Source: Paenibacillus pasadenensis (GTDB taxonomy: Bacteria > Bacillota > Bacilli > Paenibacillales > Paenibacillaceae). From it: a stretch of 64,000 bases of DNA. The stretch covers positions 992,001 to 1,056,000 of the forward strand of contig NZ_JAMBOT010000001.1 of the NCBI RefSeq assembly GCF_023715725.1, given 5' to 3'. The translations under genes and the position numbers were made by a program. This document shows positions 1 to 9,922 of the stretch, piece by piece. Position 1 is the stretch's first letter, and each line of letters starts with the position of its first letter. The notes below the pieces were generated by a model, which made no database searches, was not told the origin of the DNA, and saw only the letters and a list, made by a program, of their open reading frames with translations.

Positions 1-1270
1 GCCGCAGCGGCCCTTTCAGCGGCCCTTCGTGGCTCCCTTTAGGCAAGCTCCAGCCGATACGCCGTCCTAACCCCAGCTTATCCGCCGTCCGCAGCAGCTG
101 CTGCGGCTGAAGCCTTTCCGCAAGAGCGGCAAATACAATATTGCAGGACTGGGCCAGCCCCTCTCTCAGCGTAACGGTGCCATGCCCGCCTTCCTTCCAG
201 CAGGAAAGCCCGTAATGCCCATACTCCCCGTCGCAATGGAAGCGCTCGTTCTCCTGCGCCGCTCCCGCGTCCAAGGCTGCCGCTTCCGTAACGAGCTTAA
301 AAATCGACCCCGGCGTATACGCACGCACCGCCCGATTCGCCGCACCGTCATAAAACTCCGTCCGGTCAGCCGACGGTTTCATAAGCGGCAAAGATACCAT
401 CGCGCGTATATCCGCTGTTTTAACGTCCAGGACAACAACCGCTCCTTTGCCAAGCCCGGAGGCGGCTGCCGTACGTTCAAGCTCGGCCTGAAGCGGCAAA
501 TCGAGCGTTGTTTCCACCTGTAAAGGATACATCGGGTTAGCGGGCCGGTTCATCGTCACGTTCAGCCCCTTGAGCGGGTAACCCGCCGCATCGGACCAAT
601 AACTTGCATATACGGGCCCGGTCCCACGCAGCAGCGCGTCAAGCGACAGCTCCAATCCGCCGCCGCCCGTTTGTTCACGGAGCGAAGCTTTACCGCTATT
701 GAGCTGACTGCTGTACTCACTAATCATCCGCTCCGGGTTCTCGCTGACATAACCAAGTGCCTGCACATGCGAACCTTTGGCATCCGTACGGGAACGGTAA
801 GGCAGGAGCGCCACTCCCTCCACCCGCAGGCTGGACAGCTCCTGCAGTTGAGCAGGCGTCAGCCTTTTGGGCAGGCCAGTATGCTCGTCCATCCAGAACT
901 CCGGCGACTTGATTCCGTCAAGCTTCTGAAGCAGCTCACGGCTGTTCAAGCCCATGATATGCGCTAGCGCGTTTATATCTCTGCCCGTCACGCCTCTTGG
1001 CCGTTTATCCTGATGAGGGTATGGAAAAAAAGCCAGCGCTTCGTAAGAAAATCCCGTCAGCGCCAACCCGTTCCGATCTGTAAAATCACCCCGGCCCGCA
1101 TCAAGCAGCAGACGATGGCTGCGCTGCTGGACGACAGGGCGGCTCGAAACATGCCGGCTGGTATGAGCCGTGTCCCATGGCATTAACATAAGCCAGGCAA
1201 GCCGAATGACGGCAACCGCCAGCATAAAAGCAGCTCCCGCTGCAACAATTCGGATTCGTTTTGATCTCAT
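1..1270 (-). CDS. Penicillin-binding protein transpeptidase (PbpI/PBP4b-like), 3' part off the window
   Basis: Class B penicillin-binding protein that cross-links peptidoglycan outside the membrane. About 423 N-terminal codons are visible; the C-terminus runs past the left edge, so no stop is seen. Residues 7-31 form a single signal-anchor helix, followed by a dimerisation region. The transpeptidase domain shows the SxxK motif as S322-I-F-K325 and the SxN motif as S375-C-N377; the KTG motif would lie outside the window. The ATG at 1270 is preceded by AAGGAG at a good distance. Order relative to the U32, mltG and alaS genes matches B. subtilis yrrR (pbpI), which supports that identity. It differs from B. 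subtilis in having two chemotaxis receptor genes just upstream. Confidence 0.88.
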   Translation of the reverse strand, partial: MRSKRIRIVAAGAAFMLAVAVIRLAWLMLMPWDTAHTSRHVSSRPVVQQRSHRLLLDAGRGDFTDRNGLALTGFSYEALAFFPYPHQDKRPRGVTGRDINALAHIMGLNSRELLQKLDGIKSPEFWMDEHTGLPKRLTPAQLQELSSLRVEGVALLPYRSRTDAKGSHVQALGYVSENPERMISEYSSQLNSGKASLREQTGGGGLELSLDALLRGTGPVYASYWSDAAGYPLKGLNVTMNRPANPMYPLQVETTLDLPLQAELERTAAASGLGKGAVVVLDVKTADIRAMVSLPLMKPSADRTEFYDGAANRAVRAYTPGSIFKLVTEAAALDAGAAQENERFHCDGEYGHYGLSCWKEGGHGTVTLREGLAQSCNIVFAALAERLQPQQLLRTADKLGLGRRIGWSLPKGSHEGPLKGPLR

Positions 1271-1370
1271 CCGGTCTTCGCTCCTTGCCCGCCGTTTCCG
1301 TTTTTATCTAGTTATTTCCTATAAGAGACAGCATCAATCATTTCCTTGCCGAGAACAAACCGCTGCTTAA

Positions 1371-1401
1371 ACAAAAAAACGGCCCGCATAAAGCGGACCG
1401 T
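1371..1401 (-). terminator. Rho-independent terminator after first MCP gene
   Basis: On the minus strand ACGGTCCGC and GCGGGCCGT form a 9-bp stem (one G-U pair) around a 5-nt loop, followed by seven T. It lies just downstream of the stop of the 1416-3551 gene. Confidence 0.85.
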
Positions 1402-1415
1402 TAAAGCTGCAAAAT

Positions 1416-3551
1416 CTATTCTTGTTTGACCTGGAACCTGTCCAGCGATTTCTGCAATGACTTGGATACATCCTCCAGCTTGCCGGAAAGGGAAACGAGG
1501 CTTTCGCTGACGCCCAGCTGTTCACTGCTAAGTGATGCTACCTCCTCGGATGTTGCGGAGGCCTCTTCAGCAACGGCGCTAACACTGCCCATTGCCTCGC
1601 TAAGCTGCTGCTGGGATTCATCGAGAATGCGCACCGACTCCGATACATTTTCCAGACTGAGCGTCAAAGCGCCCATACGTGCCTGAACCTCAAGGAAAAT
1701 ACCGTTTGCTTCCTTGACTGAACCGATCTGCTCTTGGAAAATAGGCTGCGCTTTGCCCAGCGCCTCGACCGTTTCCTCGATCTCGGTTTGAATCGTATTC
1801 GTAATGCCCTCCACCATGTGGATGGATTGTCTGGATTGCTCGGCAAGCTCGCGGATTTCTCCGGCTACGACCATAAAGCCTTTTCCGGCCGCCCCTGCCC
1901 GCGCCGCTTCAATAGAAGCATTCAACGAAAGAATATTCGTTTGTTTTGCAACACTGCCGAGCACGTCCAAAATTTTGCGAATGGAACGGGTGCTTTCCTT
2001 GAGGCGTTCGACCTTTTCGGTCATTGAACGTACCATCTGCTCGGTTTCGCCGGTTTTTTGAATCATTGCCGCCATATGTTCCGTACCTTCGCGGCTTGCT
2101 GTCTCTACCTGCTCCGCAGAGGAACGCATATCGTCGTTGGACGCTTTTACCTTCCGCATGCCCAGATCCATGCTGCCGGTCAGATCGCTGCCGCGCTCCG
2201 CCTCCATCGCCAGACTGGTCGCGCCCCCGGCAATTTCCTCCGTAGCAACCGCAATCTCACGGGCCGCTCCAGCAGTACGGCGCGAAGCATCTCCAACCTC
2301 TTCAGCAGTGACCAGCACCAGCTTGGCATTGCCCCTTGTTTGAAGAATCAGCTCGGTAATCCGCTCCATCATTTCATTAAAGCTGCCGGCCAGCTGACCG
2401 ATCTCGCTTTTGGAGCGCATATCGGAACGTACCGTCAGGTTGCCGTTCATCGCTTCGCCCATCAGCTGTTTCATCTGACGCAGCGGGCGTCCGATGCTGT
2501 ATATAACGTAGATTCCTACCAAAATGGCAAGCAGAGCAGCTCCAAACGCTACAATCCATGTTGTGCGCTCAATTTTTTTGGCATCCTTAACGAGCTCGGC
2601 CGTAGGAATCATCGCGATGATGTCCCAGCCGCCATGCTGCAGGCTTTCAAATACGGCGAGAACTTGGCCTACGCTGCTGTCCGTAATTTTGTTTCCTTCC
2701 GTTACATCTCCAAAATCCAGAGAACTTGTTTGGGAAACCAGTGTTTCGTCCAGACTGTCGATCATAATTTTATTGTCATTGTCGACGAGCTGCACCCGGC
2801 TGTTATCTCCTAGCGTCATATCCTGGAATTGTTCCAGCAGGACCGATTCCTTGATTTCAATCAGCAGTACATAAGCGTTGCCGGAAGAGGTCAGATTAAT
2901 CGCTCTGGCAAGACCGAATGCGGGATCTCCGACTTTTTGAAAGCCGTTTTTCTGCATCGGAATCCAGAGCGGCTTTCCGTTCAGCTCTTTGGCCTGCTTT
3001 AGCCAAGGGGCGTCCTTGAACGTGTCGTAAATCAGACTTCCCGTTCCGAGTACGTGCTTGGGAGCCTTTTCTCCAACAGGAATCAAATTGACATTGATTA
3101 CATTGGAATTCGAGAGCGCCAGACCGGCTAATCTGTCGTTAATCGCTTGCTGATTCTCAAACCAGGCGTATTCCTCCGTGCTGACAACCGCCAAATTGTT
3201 CAAATTCGTCTGCAGCGCTTTATCCGTGAAAAACTGCATCGAATAATTTTCGAGACTCTCCAGGATAAGATCGACCTTGCCGCGAAGCTGATTCACCGTT
3301 TCAACTGTTGAGTCCGTTACTTTTTCCTCAATTACATCTTTGGATATCCGATAGGACAAAACACCTACTAGCGACACACAAGCGATAATACTGATAAATA
3401 CGATAAGAAACAGTCTGACGCTCATGAGATTAAGCGGGTTGCCGCCTTGGCGGCCAAACCCCTTGGACATAACGGGTTGCTGCGTTGACGCCGATTCCTT
3501 TTGCACTGCGCCGTCCTGCTTCCGCAGCCGGCCTTGGAACGGATTCCGCAT
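1416..3551 (-). CDS. Methyl-accepting chemotaxis protein (dCache-HAMP-MA), copy 1
   Basis: Membrane chemoreceptor of 711 aa that would signal to CheA/CheW. A polar N-terminal tail (1-45) precedes TM1 (about 46-66). The extracellular ligand domain (about 70-330) looks like a dCache sensor. TM2 is at about 332-354, then a HAMP linker and a long coiled-coil methylation/signalling region. The conserved hairpin tip is present ([15 protein letters not shown], then GKGF and EIRELAEQS). The ligand is unknown. The gene just upstream encodes a close paralogue (3785-5869), so this looks like a tandem duplication. A good sigma-D-type promoter precedes it and a terminator follows, so it is its own transcription unit. 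The start is uncertain: ATG 3551 has only GAGGAT about 14 nt upstream, and Met28 is an alternative. Confidence 0.93.
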   Translation of the reverse strand: MRNPFQGRLRKQDGAVQKESASTQQPVMSKGFGRQGGNPLNLMSVRLFLIVFISIIACVSLVGVLSYRISKDVIEEKVTDSTVETVNQLRGKVDLILESLENYSMQFFTDKALQTNLNNLAVVSTEEYAWFENQQAINDRLAGLALSNSNVINVNLIPVGEKAPKHVLGTGSLIYDTFKDAPWLKQAKELNGKPLWIPMQKNGFQKVGDPAFGLARAINLTSSGNAYVLLIEIKESVLLEQFQDMTLGDNSRVQLVDNDNKIMIDSLDETLVSQTSSLDFGDVTEGNKITDSSVGQVLAVFESLQHGGWDIIAMIPTAELVKDAKKIERTTWIVAFGAALLAILVGIYVIYSIGRPLRQMKQLMGEAMNGNLTVRSDMRSKSEIGQLAGSFNEMMERITELILQTRGNAKLVLVTAEEVGDASRRTAGAAREIAVATEEIAGGATSLAMEAERGSDLTGSMDLGMRKVKASNDDMRSSAEQVETASREGTEHMAAMIQKTGETEQMVRSMTEKVERLKESTRSIRKILDVLGSVAKQTNILSLNASIEAARAGAAGKGFMVVAGEIRELAEQSRQSIHMVEGITNTIQTEIEETVEALGKAQPIFQEQIGSVKEANGIFLEVQARMGALTLSLENVSESVRILDESQQQLSEAMGSVSAVAEEASATSEEVASLSSEQLGVSESLVSLSGKLEDVSKSLQKSLDRFQVKQE

Positions 3552-3596
3552 CTGAATGACACCATCCTCTGCTCTTTTAACTCCTTGTATCTATCC

Positions 3597-3623
3597 ATAT
3601 CGGAATATGTCCCTCCGTTTTTA
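3597..3623 (-). promoter_or_regulatory. Putative sigma-D (motility) promoter for MCP copy 1
   Basis: On the minus strand TAAA is followed after exactly 15 nt by TCCGATAT. This fits the Bacillus sigma-D consensus TAAA-N15-GCCGATAA at 4/4 and 6/8 positions. It lies about 45 nt upstream of the MCP start, as expected for a chemoreceptor gene. Confidence 0.7.
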
Positions 3624-3744
3624 ACCGTCATGGAAAATAAACTGAGAGGGTCGATCAGACTAGTTTGCCTTTCGCGCAAAATAGGCCGTTTTTCCTTCAT
3701 AAAGCCTTTTTTCTCGTCAAAAAGTATCACAATTGGGTATAAAA

Positions 3745-3779
3745 ATAACCCCCCGGACCAAACGGACCGGAGGGCTATA
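3745..3779 (-). terminator. Terminator after second MCP gene
   Basis: GC-rich inverted repeat (CCCTCCGG pairing with CCGGGGGG, minus strand) followed by TTATTTTT. It sits 5 nt past the stop codon of the 3785-5869 gene. Confidence 0.8.
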
Positions 3780-3784
3780 TTTTG

Positions 3785-5869
3785 TTAGGTTCTGAATTTG
3801 GAAAGCGCCTGCTGCAACGACTGAGACACGCCTTCCAGCTTGGCCGAAAGGCTGACCAGTCCCTCACTCACACCTTGTTGCTCCTGCGTCAGCGATGCAA
3901 CCTGCTCCGATGTAGCCGACGATTGCTCCGATACCGCGCTTACGCTTGTCATAGCAACCGTCAATTGGTTATGAACTTCATTTAACATCTGAACCGCACT
4001 GTCCACGCTTTGCAGACTCTCTCCAAATTCAGCCATATTACCTTGAACCTCCAAGAAAATCCGGTTCGTTTCCTTAACCGAATCAATCTGCTCCTGGAAA
4101 ATCGGGCGTCCCTTCGCAATCGCTTCTACCGTGTCATTCATCTGGCGCTGGATTCGGCCGGTTATTTCTTCAACCATTCCGATGGATTGCCGCGATTGCT
4201 CCGCAAGCTGGCGGATTTCAGAGGCGACGACCATAAACCCTTTGCCGGCCGAACCGGCGCGCGCAGCCTCAATGGATGCGTTCAGCGACAAAATGTTTGT
4301 CTGTTTTGCAATGCCGCCCAGCACGTCCAAAATTTTGCGGATCGAGCGTGTGCTTTCCTGCAGCGAATCGATCTGCTCCGCCATGTTGCGGGTCAACGAC
4401 TCGGTTAGCGCTGTTTTGTCTACAAGCTGCGCCATATATTCGCTGCCCAGCCTGCTTGATGCTTCGACCTCCGCAGCCGTTCCGCTCATGCGAACGTTGC
4501 TCTGCTTCAGCTGCTCCATGCTGCGGCTCATGTCAGAGGTCAGATCGCTGCCACGTTCCGCCTCCATCGCCAAACTGGTCGCGCCGCCGGCAATTTCCTC
4601 GGAGGCTGCTGCAATTTCCCGCGCGGCATCTGCGGTGCGTCTCGATACGCCGCCCAGCTGCGCAGCCGTATCCAGCGCCTGTTCCGATCCGGATCTTGCT
4701 TCGGTGACCAAGCCGGTGATCTGCTCCATCATATCGTTGAAGCTTTGCCCGGTTTGACCAAGCACGTCGTTGCTTCTGATCTCCGCACGCACGGTCAAGT
4801 CGCCTTCCTTGCCAAGCTGCATTAATGCGCGCAGACGGTTAAGCGGTCCTCCGACTAGCCTCATGACGAGAAATCCGACCAGAATAGCCAACACAGCTGC
4901 CCCGCCGGCAATTAAAAAGATAAGGCGGAAAATCGCATCCGCTTCTTTCACCAGCACAGCGACAGGCTGCAATCCCGAAATGACCCAGCCATTGGAGGGC
5001 AGCCTTTCGTAGGTAACGAGCACCTCTTCACCGTCGGGCTTAACCTTCAAAAAGCCTGTGTCCTGGCCATTAATTAACGGAACGAGCGGAACTCTTGCCA
5101 ATTGGCCGATTCCGCGTCCCGAATTGTCTAACAACACGCGGTCGCGTCCGTCAAGCACGGAAATGCTGCTGCCGTTCCCCAAATCCGCTCCTTTCAGCAG
5201 ATTTTGCAGCGCGCTTTCTTGAACTTCCAAAAGCAGCAGGTATACCGCATCCCGGCCTCCCGGCTCCCGCAGCGCACGGGTTAAGCCCAGCGTCGCTTTG
5301 CCGCCGTTCTGAAAACCTTTCGGCTGCGTCGGAATCCACATGGATTGATTATCCGATTTGCGCGCTGTTTCGAACCAATCCTGCTTTTCCAACTCAGCTT
5401 TATTGAGCTTTCCTGTCCCTAGCACCTTGTCGCCTAAATCATCCCGCAGCGGGATCAGATTAATGTTTTCGATCCCGTCCAGGCTGATTAACATGCTCTG
5501 CATTTTATTGTTTAAATCCTGTTGAGCCCTTACCAAATTCGAAGCATCGGTGGAATAAAGCGTAGAAGAGATCATATTCTGCAGCGTCATATCGGAGACG
5601 AACTGCATCGTAATCAAATCGAATTGATTGAATACCAGCTCCAGCTTTGCCGACAGTTGCTTTAACGTCCGGCTGGAGGATTCCGTTGCTTGTTTCTCAA
5701 TAATTGATTTAGAAATGTGATAAGAAAGCAGACCCATTGCGACCACGCAGATAAGAATACTAGTAAACACCGTTAGAAACAGCTTCATGCTCAGCGGCAT
5801 TGCCTTGCCCTTGCGAATTGATTTCATAGGTTTATCCGAATTCGAGCCGGATTTGAATTTATTCAGCAT
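3785..5869 (-). CDS. Methyl-accepting chemotaxis protein (dCache-HAMP-MA), copy 2
   Basis: Chemoreceptor of 694 aa, paralogous to the downstream 1416-3551 gene. A short basic tail is followed by TM1 (about 29-49, [17 protein letters not shown]), an extracellular dCache-like domain, and TM2 at about 318-340 ([20 protein letters not shown]). A HAMP domain and the MA domain follow, with the conserved tip [15 protein letters not shown] and EIRQLAEQS. The sensor halves of the two copies are far more diverged than the signalling halves, suggesting different ligands. A TTG at 5872 directly precedes the ATG at 5869. The ATG is preferred here, with a weak GGGGGCG upstream. A terminator follows the gene. 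Confidence 0.93.
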   Translation of the reverse strand: MLNKFKSGSNSDKPMKSIRKGKAMPLSMKLFLTVFTSILICVVAMGLLSYHISKSIIEKQATESSSRTLKQLSAKLELVFNQFDLITMQFVSDMTLQNMISSTLYSTDASNLVRAQQDLNNKMQSMLISLDGIENINLIPLRDDLGDKVLGTGKLNKAELEKQDWFETARKSDNQSMWIPTQPKGFQNGGKATLGLTRALREPGGRDAVYLLLLEVQESALQNLLKGADLGNGSSISVLDGRDRVLLDNSGRGIGQLARVPLVPLINGQDTGFLKVKPDGEEVLVTYERLPSNGWVISGLQPVAVLVKEADAIFRLIFLIAGGAAVLAILVGFLVMRLVGGPLNRLRALMQLGKEGDLTVRAEIRSNDVLGQTGQSFNDMMEQITGLVTEARSGSEQALDTAAQLGGVSRRTADAAREIAAASEEIAGGATSLAMEAERGSDLTSDMSRSMEQLKQSNVRMSGTAAEVEASSRLGSEYMAQLVDKTALTESLTRNMAEQIDSLQESTRSIRKILDVLGGIAKQTNILSLNASIEAARAGSAGKGFMVVASEIRQLAEQSRQSIGMVEEITGRIQRQMNDTVEAIAKGRPIFQEQIDSVKETNRIFLEVQGNMAEFGESLQSVDSAVQMLNEVHNQLTVAMTSVSAVSEQSSATSEQVASLTQEQQGVSEGLVSLSAKLEGVSQSLQQALSKFRT

Positions 5870-6130
5870 CAAGTCGCCCCCGTCATTTACATCAAGTTTA
5901 TTTTGTCTATTACTTTTTTATCGGAATCAGCATGTTCGTCGTGAATGGTTTTACTGAATTTTATAATTCATCTATAAGGCATTTATTTACAGTTTAAATG
6001 TTATACTTTTGTACTGTCTCACACTAAAGCATTCAATTTCATATGGATTTTCATTTTGATAAATAAAATCAAGTTTAATCCCTTTAAACGCTTAATATCA
6101 TCAAAGTTATGCCAAAACGTACTCAGAACA
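5870..6130. other. AT-rich intergenic region upstream of MCP copy 2
   Basis: Contains no convincing gene. The minus-strand motif TCCGATAA at 5925-5918 matches a sigma-D -10 at 7/8 positions, but the -35 position 15 nt upstream reads TCAC (2/4), so a motility promoter is only possible. The rest is AT-rich without repeats. Confidence 0.4.
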
Positions 6131-6163
6131 TAAAAAAAACCGACCCGGACTCTTCCGAGTCGG
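6131..6163 (-). terminator. Terminator of the mltG - U32 operon
   Basis: Minus-strand stem CCGACTCGGA / TCCGGGTCGG (about 10 bp) followed by eight T, 12 nt past the stop of the U32 gene. Confidence 0.88.
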
Positions 6164-6174
6164 ATCGGCATTCC

Positions 6175-7428
6175 TTAGCGGATGCGTTTGCGCATCATAT
6201 CCATCGGCTTGACCGGCTGCTCGGTGCGCAGTACGATCTGCTGGAGCGGATGGCGCGCCGCATCGAGAACATTGCCCTCAACATCACGGATTTCGCCTAC
6301 CTGCTGTTTAAAAAACGTGCCGCCAGGGCCGAAAAATTCGATCTCTTGGCCCGGCTTGAAATGGTTGCGCTGCTGAATGACAGCAAGCCCTGTCGTTTCG
6401 TCATAGCTCTGCACCACACCGGCAAAATCATAAGGGGCCGCTTTGTCTTCCGCCTCATAAATATGATCCTCCGTACCTGGGGTATCGAAGAAAAAGCCGG
6501 TATTGAGCGGACGATTGGCCGCTTTGTTCACCTCATCCAGCCATTCCGGCTTCAGCTCGTAAGCCGCCGGATCGTTGAAGTAGGAATCGATCGCCTGCCT
6601 GTACGCGTTAACGACGGTAGCTACGTAGTGAAGGCTTTTCATCCGGCCCTCTATCTTGAAGCTGTCGACGCCTACCTCGATCAGCTCAGGGATGTGGCGA
6701 ATCATGCACAAATCCTTGGAGCCCATCGTGAACTGGTTTTCGTCTTCGCCGGTAACCGTATCGCCGTCCACGTAAAGATCGTATTTCCAGCGGCAAGACT
6801 GGCAGCAGCCGCCGCGGTTGGAATCCCGGTCGGTAAAATGGTTGGAGAGCACGCAGCGCCCCGAGAAGGAGGAACACATCGCTCCATGGATAAACGCCTC
6901 AATCTCAATATCGACATGAGCTTTAATTTCGGCGATTTCCTCCAGGCTTGTCTCGCGGGCCAGCACGACGCGCGGAAGCCCTTCGTCCTTCCAAAACTTC
7001 ACGGTCCGCCAATTGAGCACGGATTGCTGTGTGCTTAGATGCACCTCAAGCCCGGGAGCAACGCGCTGAGCCGTTTCGACAATTGCCGGATCGGCGGCGA
7101 TAATCGCAGCGATGCCCACTTCCTCCAGCTTGCGAAGATAGGCCTCCAGCCCGGCAATGTCTTCGTTATGCGCGTATATATTCGTCGCTACGAATACCTT
7201 GGCGCCGTAACGAGCGGCGAATTCAACGCCCTCGCGCATTTCCTCAAAGCTGAAGTTGTCCGCGCCGGAGCGAAGGCCGTACTTCTGCCCGCCGATATAC
7301 ACGGCGTCGGCGCCGTAATGGACGGCAAACTTCAGCTTCTCCAGATTGCCTGCAGGAGCAAGCAGCTCCGGGCGATCCAGCCGATGCCTTTTTCCAGTGG
7401 GCCCCGGCGTGTTCATAGTCATAGCCAT
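6175..7428 (-). CDS. trhP2: U32 family tRNA hydroxylation protein (YrrO/TrhP2-like)
   Basis: 417-aa U32 'peptidase' family protein. In B. subtilis YrrN and YrrO (TrhP1/TrhP2) are needed for prephenate-dependent 5-hydroxyuridine formation at tRNA position 34; they are not known to act as proteases there. The U32 signature is seen as EAFIHGAMC, then SGRC, with further Cys in GGCCQSC that could bind an iron-sulfur cluster. The N-terminal TIM-barrel-like half starts ELLAPAGNLEKL; a C-terminal beta-barrel half extends to about residue 415. I chose ATG 7428 because GGAGGTG lies 10 nt upstream; a TTG at 7461 would overlap the preceding gene. It is co-transcribed with the shorter U32 gene upstream. 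Confidence 0.9.
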   Translation of the reverse strand: MAMTMNTPGPTGKRHRLDRPELLAPAGNLEKLKFAVHYGADAVYIGGQKYGLRSGADNFSFEEMREGVEFAARYGAKVFVATNIYAHNEDIAGLEAYLRKLEEVGIAAIIAADPAIVETAQRVAPGLEVHLSTQQSVLNWRTVKFWKDEGLPRVVLARETSLEEIAEIKAHVDIEIEAFIHGAMCSSFSGRCVLSNHFTDRDSNRGGCCQSCRWKYDLYVDGDTVTGEDENQFTMGSKDLCMIRHIPELIEVGVDSFKIEGRMKSLHYVATVVNAYRQAIDSYFNDPAAYELKPEWLDEVNKAANRPLNTGFFFDTPGTEDHIYEAEDKAAPYDFAGVVQSYDETTGLAVIQQRNHFKPGQEIEFFGPGGTFFKQQVGEIRDVEGNVLDAARHPLQQIVLRTEQPVKPMDMMRKRIR

Positions 7429-7457
7429 CTTGTTTGTTTCACCTCCGTATTGCACTG

Positions 7458-8396
7458 TCAATAAACCTGTTCTTTATAGAAAAAGCCGTAGCTCAGCTCA
7501 CGTTCCGGGTCCTGCACACGGCGAATCGCGTTCAGCCATTCCGGATTGAAGCGGTAACCCGACGGGTTATCCGCATAAGCGTCCATAGCGGCGCGATAGG
7601 CGCGAACGACCGTTTCGTTGTACTCCGGCGTTTTCATCAAGCCTTCAATGCGCAGGCTGTCGATGTCCGCTTCCAGCAGCTCATGCAAATTCTCGAGCAT
7701 GCAGATGTCGTCGGAGCTCATCATATAGGTGCCATGGGCGTCCTGATAGATTGGGTAGCGCTCGCCCTGCCGCTCTTCCTCTGTCAAATAAAGCCCTTTG
7801 CCAAGGCTGCTGTCCAGGCCGCCCGGCTCCTTGCCCAGATGCCCCAAATAACTGTCAACCAGCGAGCGCTTGGAATGGTAAATGTTCGTCATGCCGTGCA
7901 CTTGAACCTGTACCTCCAGCGTCGTCCGCTGTTTGACTTCGATTATCTGCTCCATGTTGAGCTCGCGGGCAAGCACAATCCGGGTCGCGCCCCGGCGTCC
8001 CCAGTAATCGGCCTGAGCATAACTCGTTGACGTCATTTCGGCGTTCCAATGCAGCGGAACACCCGGCGAAGCCTCGCGTGCAGCCATAAGCACCGATGGG
8101 TCGCCGAATACAATCGCATCAACGCCGATGGCAGCAAGCTTGCTCAAATACTCGGGCAGCGTGTCCGACGTTGCGTTGTCCATTAAATTGTTTACAGCCG
8201 CATAAATGCGGACTTGCCGCTCCGAGCTGCGCGCATATTGGACTGCCTGCTCCAGCTGCTCCAGACCGAATTCGCCCGGCAGCCTGGCTCCATAACGGGA
8301 TTCCCCGATAACAAAGGCATCCGCCCCGGCTTCGGCCAGCCGGCGCAGCTCCTCCAGGGAAGCTGCCGTTACCAGCAGTTCCGGTTTCCTAGCCAC
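7458..8396 (-). CDS. trhP1: U32 family tRNA hydroxylation protein (YrrN/TrhP1-like)
   Basis: 312-aa U32 family protein, about the length of B. subtilis YrrN and shorter than its neighbour because the C-terminal barrel is absent. It starts at GTG 8396 with GGGAGG upstream (ARKPELLVTAASLEEL). The U32 core is recognisable (VQVQVHGMTNIYHSKRSLV), but the cysteines of the family signature are replaced (GMTNIYHSKR in place of GAMC...GRC), as expected for the non-catalytic-looking partner. Likely forms a functional pair with the next gene for tRNA ho5U34 synthesis. The methyltransferase gene trmR (yrrM), which lies between mltG and yrrN in B. subtilis, is absent here. Confidence 0.88.
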   Translation of the reverse strand: MARKPELLVTAASLEELRRLAEAGADAFVIGESRYGARLPGEFGLEQLEQAVQYARSSERQVRIYAAVNNLMDNATSDTLPEYLSKLAAIGVDAIVFGDPSVLMAAREASPGVPLHWNAEMTSTSYAQADYWGRRGATRIVLARELNMEQIIEVKQRTTLEVQVQVHGMTNIYHSKRSLVDSYLGHLGKEPGGLDSSLGKGLYLTEEERQGERYPIYQDAHGTYMMSSDDICMLENLHELLEADIDSLRIEGLMKTPEYNETVVRAYRAAMDAYADNPSGYRFNPEWLNAIRRVQDPERELSYGFFYKEQVY

Positions 8397-8412
8397 TGTT
8401 GTTTCCTCCCTG

Positions 8413-9510
8413 CTACTGCTTTTCGCTTTCGCGAATATTTTTCAAATGCTGGTCATATGTCACGGCAAAAAGATGCTCGTTAGAGCCGTCCTTTTTGGTT
8501 ACGTAATAAAAGAATCCGTTCGTTTCGGGATACAGCGCCGCCTCAATCGACTTGAGACTTGGACTGCTGATCGGACCTGGCGGAAGCCCGTCGCTGCGGT
8601 ACGAGTTGTAAGGACTCTCCACTTCGAGATCCTTTTCGTACAGCCGTTCCTTCGGTTTGTCCAGCAAATACTGCACCGTAGCGTCAATCTGCAGACGCAT
8701 CGGCTTCGCCAGCCGGTTGTAAATAACTCCCGCAACTGCCGGACGCTCCTTGTCGGCGACAACCTCCCGCTCCACGAGCGAGGCGACCGTCATCAGCCCA
8801 TGCAAGGTCAGCTTACGCTCCGCAAGCGCCTCTTCCAATTCGGAAAACTCGGCCAGCTTGCGGTCGGTCTCGACCAGCATTCTCTCCAAGATTTCTTCTT
8901 CGCTGCTGCCCTTTTTTAGCTCGTAGGTGTCGGGGAACAGATAACCTTCCAGACGGTGGCGCAGCCGGTCGTCATCGGGAATCGATTTAACCGCATCGGC
9001 GTCCCAGTCGCGAGGCTGATCCGCAAGCTCAAGAAACCGCTCGCGGTCCACTAAACCTTCTGCCGAGAGCTTGTCTGCAATCTGCAGCACAGTAAAACCT
9101 TCCGGAATCGTAAAACGGATGGTTTCTTCCTTGACCGTATCGCCGCTATTCAGCTTGGCGACAATATCGTCATGCTCCATGCCGGGGGACAACTGATAGG
9201 TGCCCGCCTTGAACGCTCCGCCCTGTTCCTTGAATTTTAAATAGTATTTAAAAATAAAGGAATTGCGGATAATGCCGTCCTGCTCGAGCTGGTTCGCCAC
9301 TTGAAACGGAGACATTCCCCGTTCAATAACGACCTGTTTGGCTTCCCCCGCCGCCGCCGGCCTTAAACCATTCCAAATATAAACGCCGATGCCCGCCGCC
9401 GTAAGGAGCAGCAGACTGACTAGCACCAGCAATACCCATAACGTAATCCGACTTCTGGCCGGCCCGGAGGGCTCTTGCCCGTCCAATCCGCTTTGATTGT
9501 ACCCATCCAT
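8413..9510 (-). CDS. mltG: Endolytic transglycosylase MltG
   Basis: 365-aa membrane-anchored lytic transglycosylase (YceG/YrrL family) that cuts nascent glycan strands during peptidoglycan synthesis. A single transmembrane helix lies at about 22-48 (ITLWVLLVLVSLLLLTAAG), followed by a LysM-like region and the YceG catalytic domain. The catalytic glutamate is E247 in ASLVERE, followed by VAGVIYNRL. The characteristic tail PYNSYRSDGLPPGPI is present. ATG 9510 has only GGGGGA upstream. The gene is 16 bp upstream of the U32 pair and its place next to alaS, ruvX and ireB is conserved in Bacillus. Confidence 0.96.
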   Translation of the reverse strand: MDGYNQSGLDGQEPSGPARSRITLWVLLVLVSLLLLTAAGIGVYIWNGLRPAAAGEAKQVVIERGMSPFQVANQLEQDGIIRNSFIFKYYLKFKEQGGAFKAGTYQLSPGMEHDDIVAKLNSGDTVKEETIRFTIPEGFTVLQIADKLSAEGLVDRERFLELADQPRDWDADAVKSIPDDDRLRHRLEGYLFPDTYELKKGSSEEEILERMLVETDRKLAEFSELEEALAERKLTLHGLMTVASLVEREVVADKERPAVAGVIYNRLAKPMRLQIDATVQYLLDKPKERLYEKDLEVESPYNSYRSDGLPPGPISSPSLKSIEAALYPETNGFFYYVTKKDGSNEHLFAVTYDQHLKNIRESEKQ

Positions 9511-9616
9511 CTGTTCTCTGTCCCCCGCTTCCGACTATGCGTCAACAACCGCCCGCGCTCCCGTATGTTTCAGAGCAGTAGAAAAGGGGCGGTGTGGGCC
9601 CGCCCCGTACTTCCAA

Positions 9617-9922
9617 CTATTGCTCGCCTGCGCCGTCGAACAGCAATGCGTCATATCCTTCGGCTGCAAGCTCCCATTCCTCGTCGTCCTCAATCGTCTC
9701 CAGCGACGGCGAGCCGTCCGGATCGGTAACGATCCGGAACATCTCCACTTCGCCTTCCTTGCGTCCAGCCGGAGACTGAAGCGCTGCGTAAGCATGACCG
9801 TCCAGGCTGAATTCCGCTTGAATAACAAACGGAATTTCCTGGCCCTGCTCATCTATCAGCAGCACCTCGCGGCCGTAGGTTTCTTTGAGAATCGTCGTTC
9901 GCTGCGGAATTCCTGTGCTCAT
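9617..9922 (-). CDS. DUF1292 family protein, second copy
   Basis: 101-aa acidic protein of the DUF1292 (YrzB) family; function unknown. The start ATG 9922-9920 overlaps the stop of the preceding DUF1292 gene as TAATG, with GAAGGAC just upstream, implying translational coupling. A longer reading to 9985 would overlap that gene by 64 nt and is not supported. The family core is recognisable as the pattern VEMFRIVTDPDG...ETIEDDEEWELAAEGYDALL, parallel to YAFRYEEDG...YTIDDEEEWGMVEETFNTLL in the neighbour. Most relatives have a single copy here. Confidence 0.85.
   Translation of the reverse strand: MSTGIPQRTTILKETYGREVLLIDEQGQEIPFVIQAEFSLDGHAYAALQSPAGRKEGEVEMFRIVTDPDGSPSLETIEDDEEWELAAEGYDALLFDGAGEQ

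Noticed and set aside
3422..3730. 102-codon minus-strand frame overlapping the first MCP leader
   Set aside because: Overlaps the sigma-D promoter and the MCP start, with no ribosome site and no family-like sequence.
5918..5960. Sigma-D promoter for the second MCP
   Set aside because: The -10 (TCCGATAA) is good but the -35 position matches only 2 of 4 bases; kept as a remark only.
6109..7038. 309-codon open frame on the plus strand
   Set aside because: Antisense to the U32 gene and starts inside its terminator.
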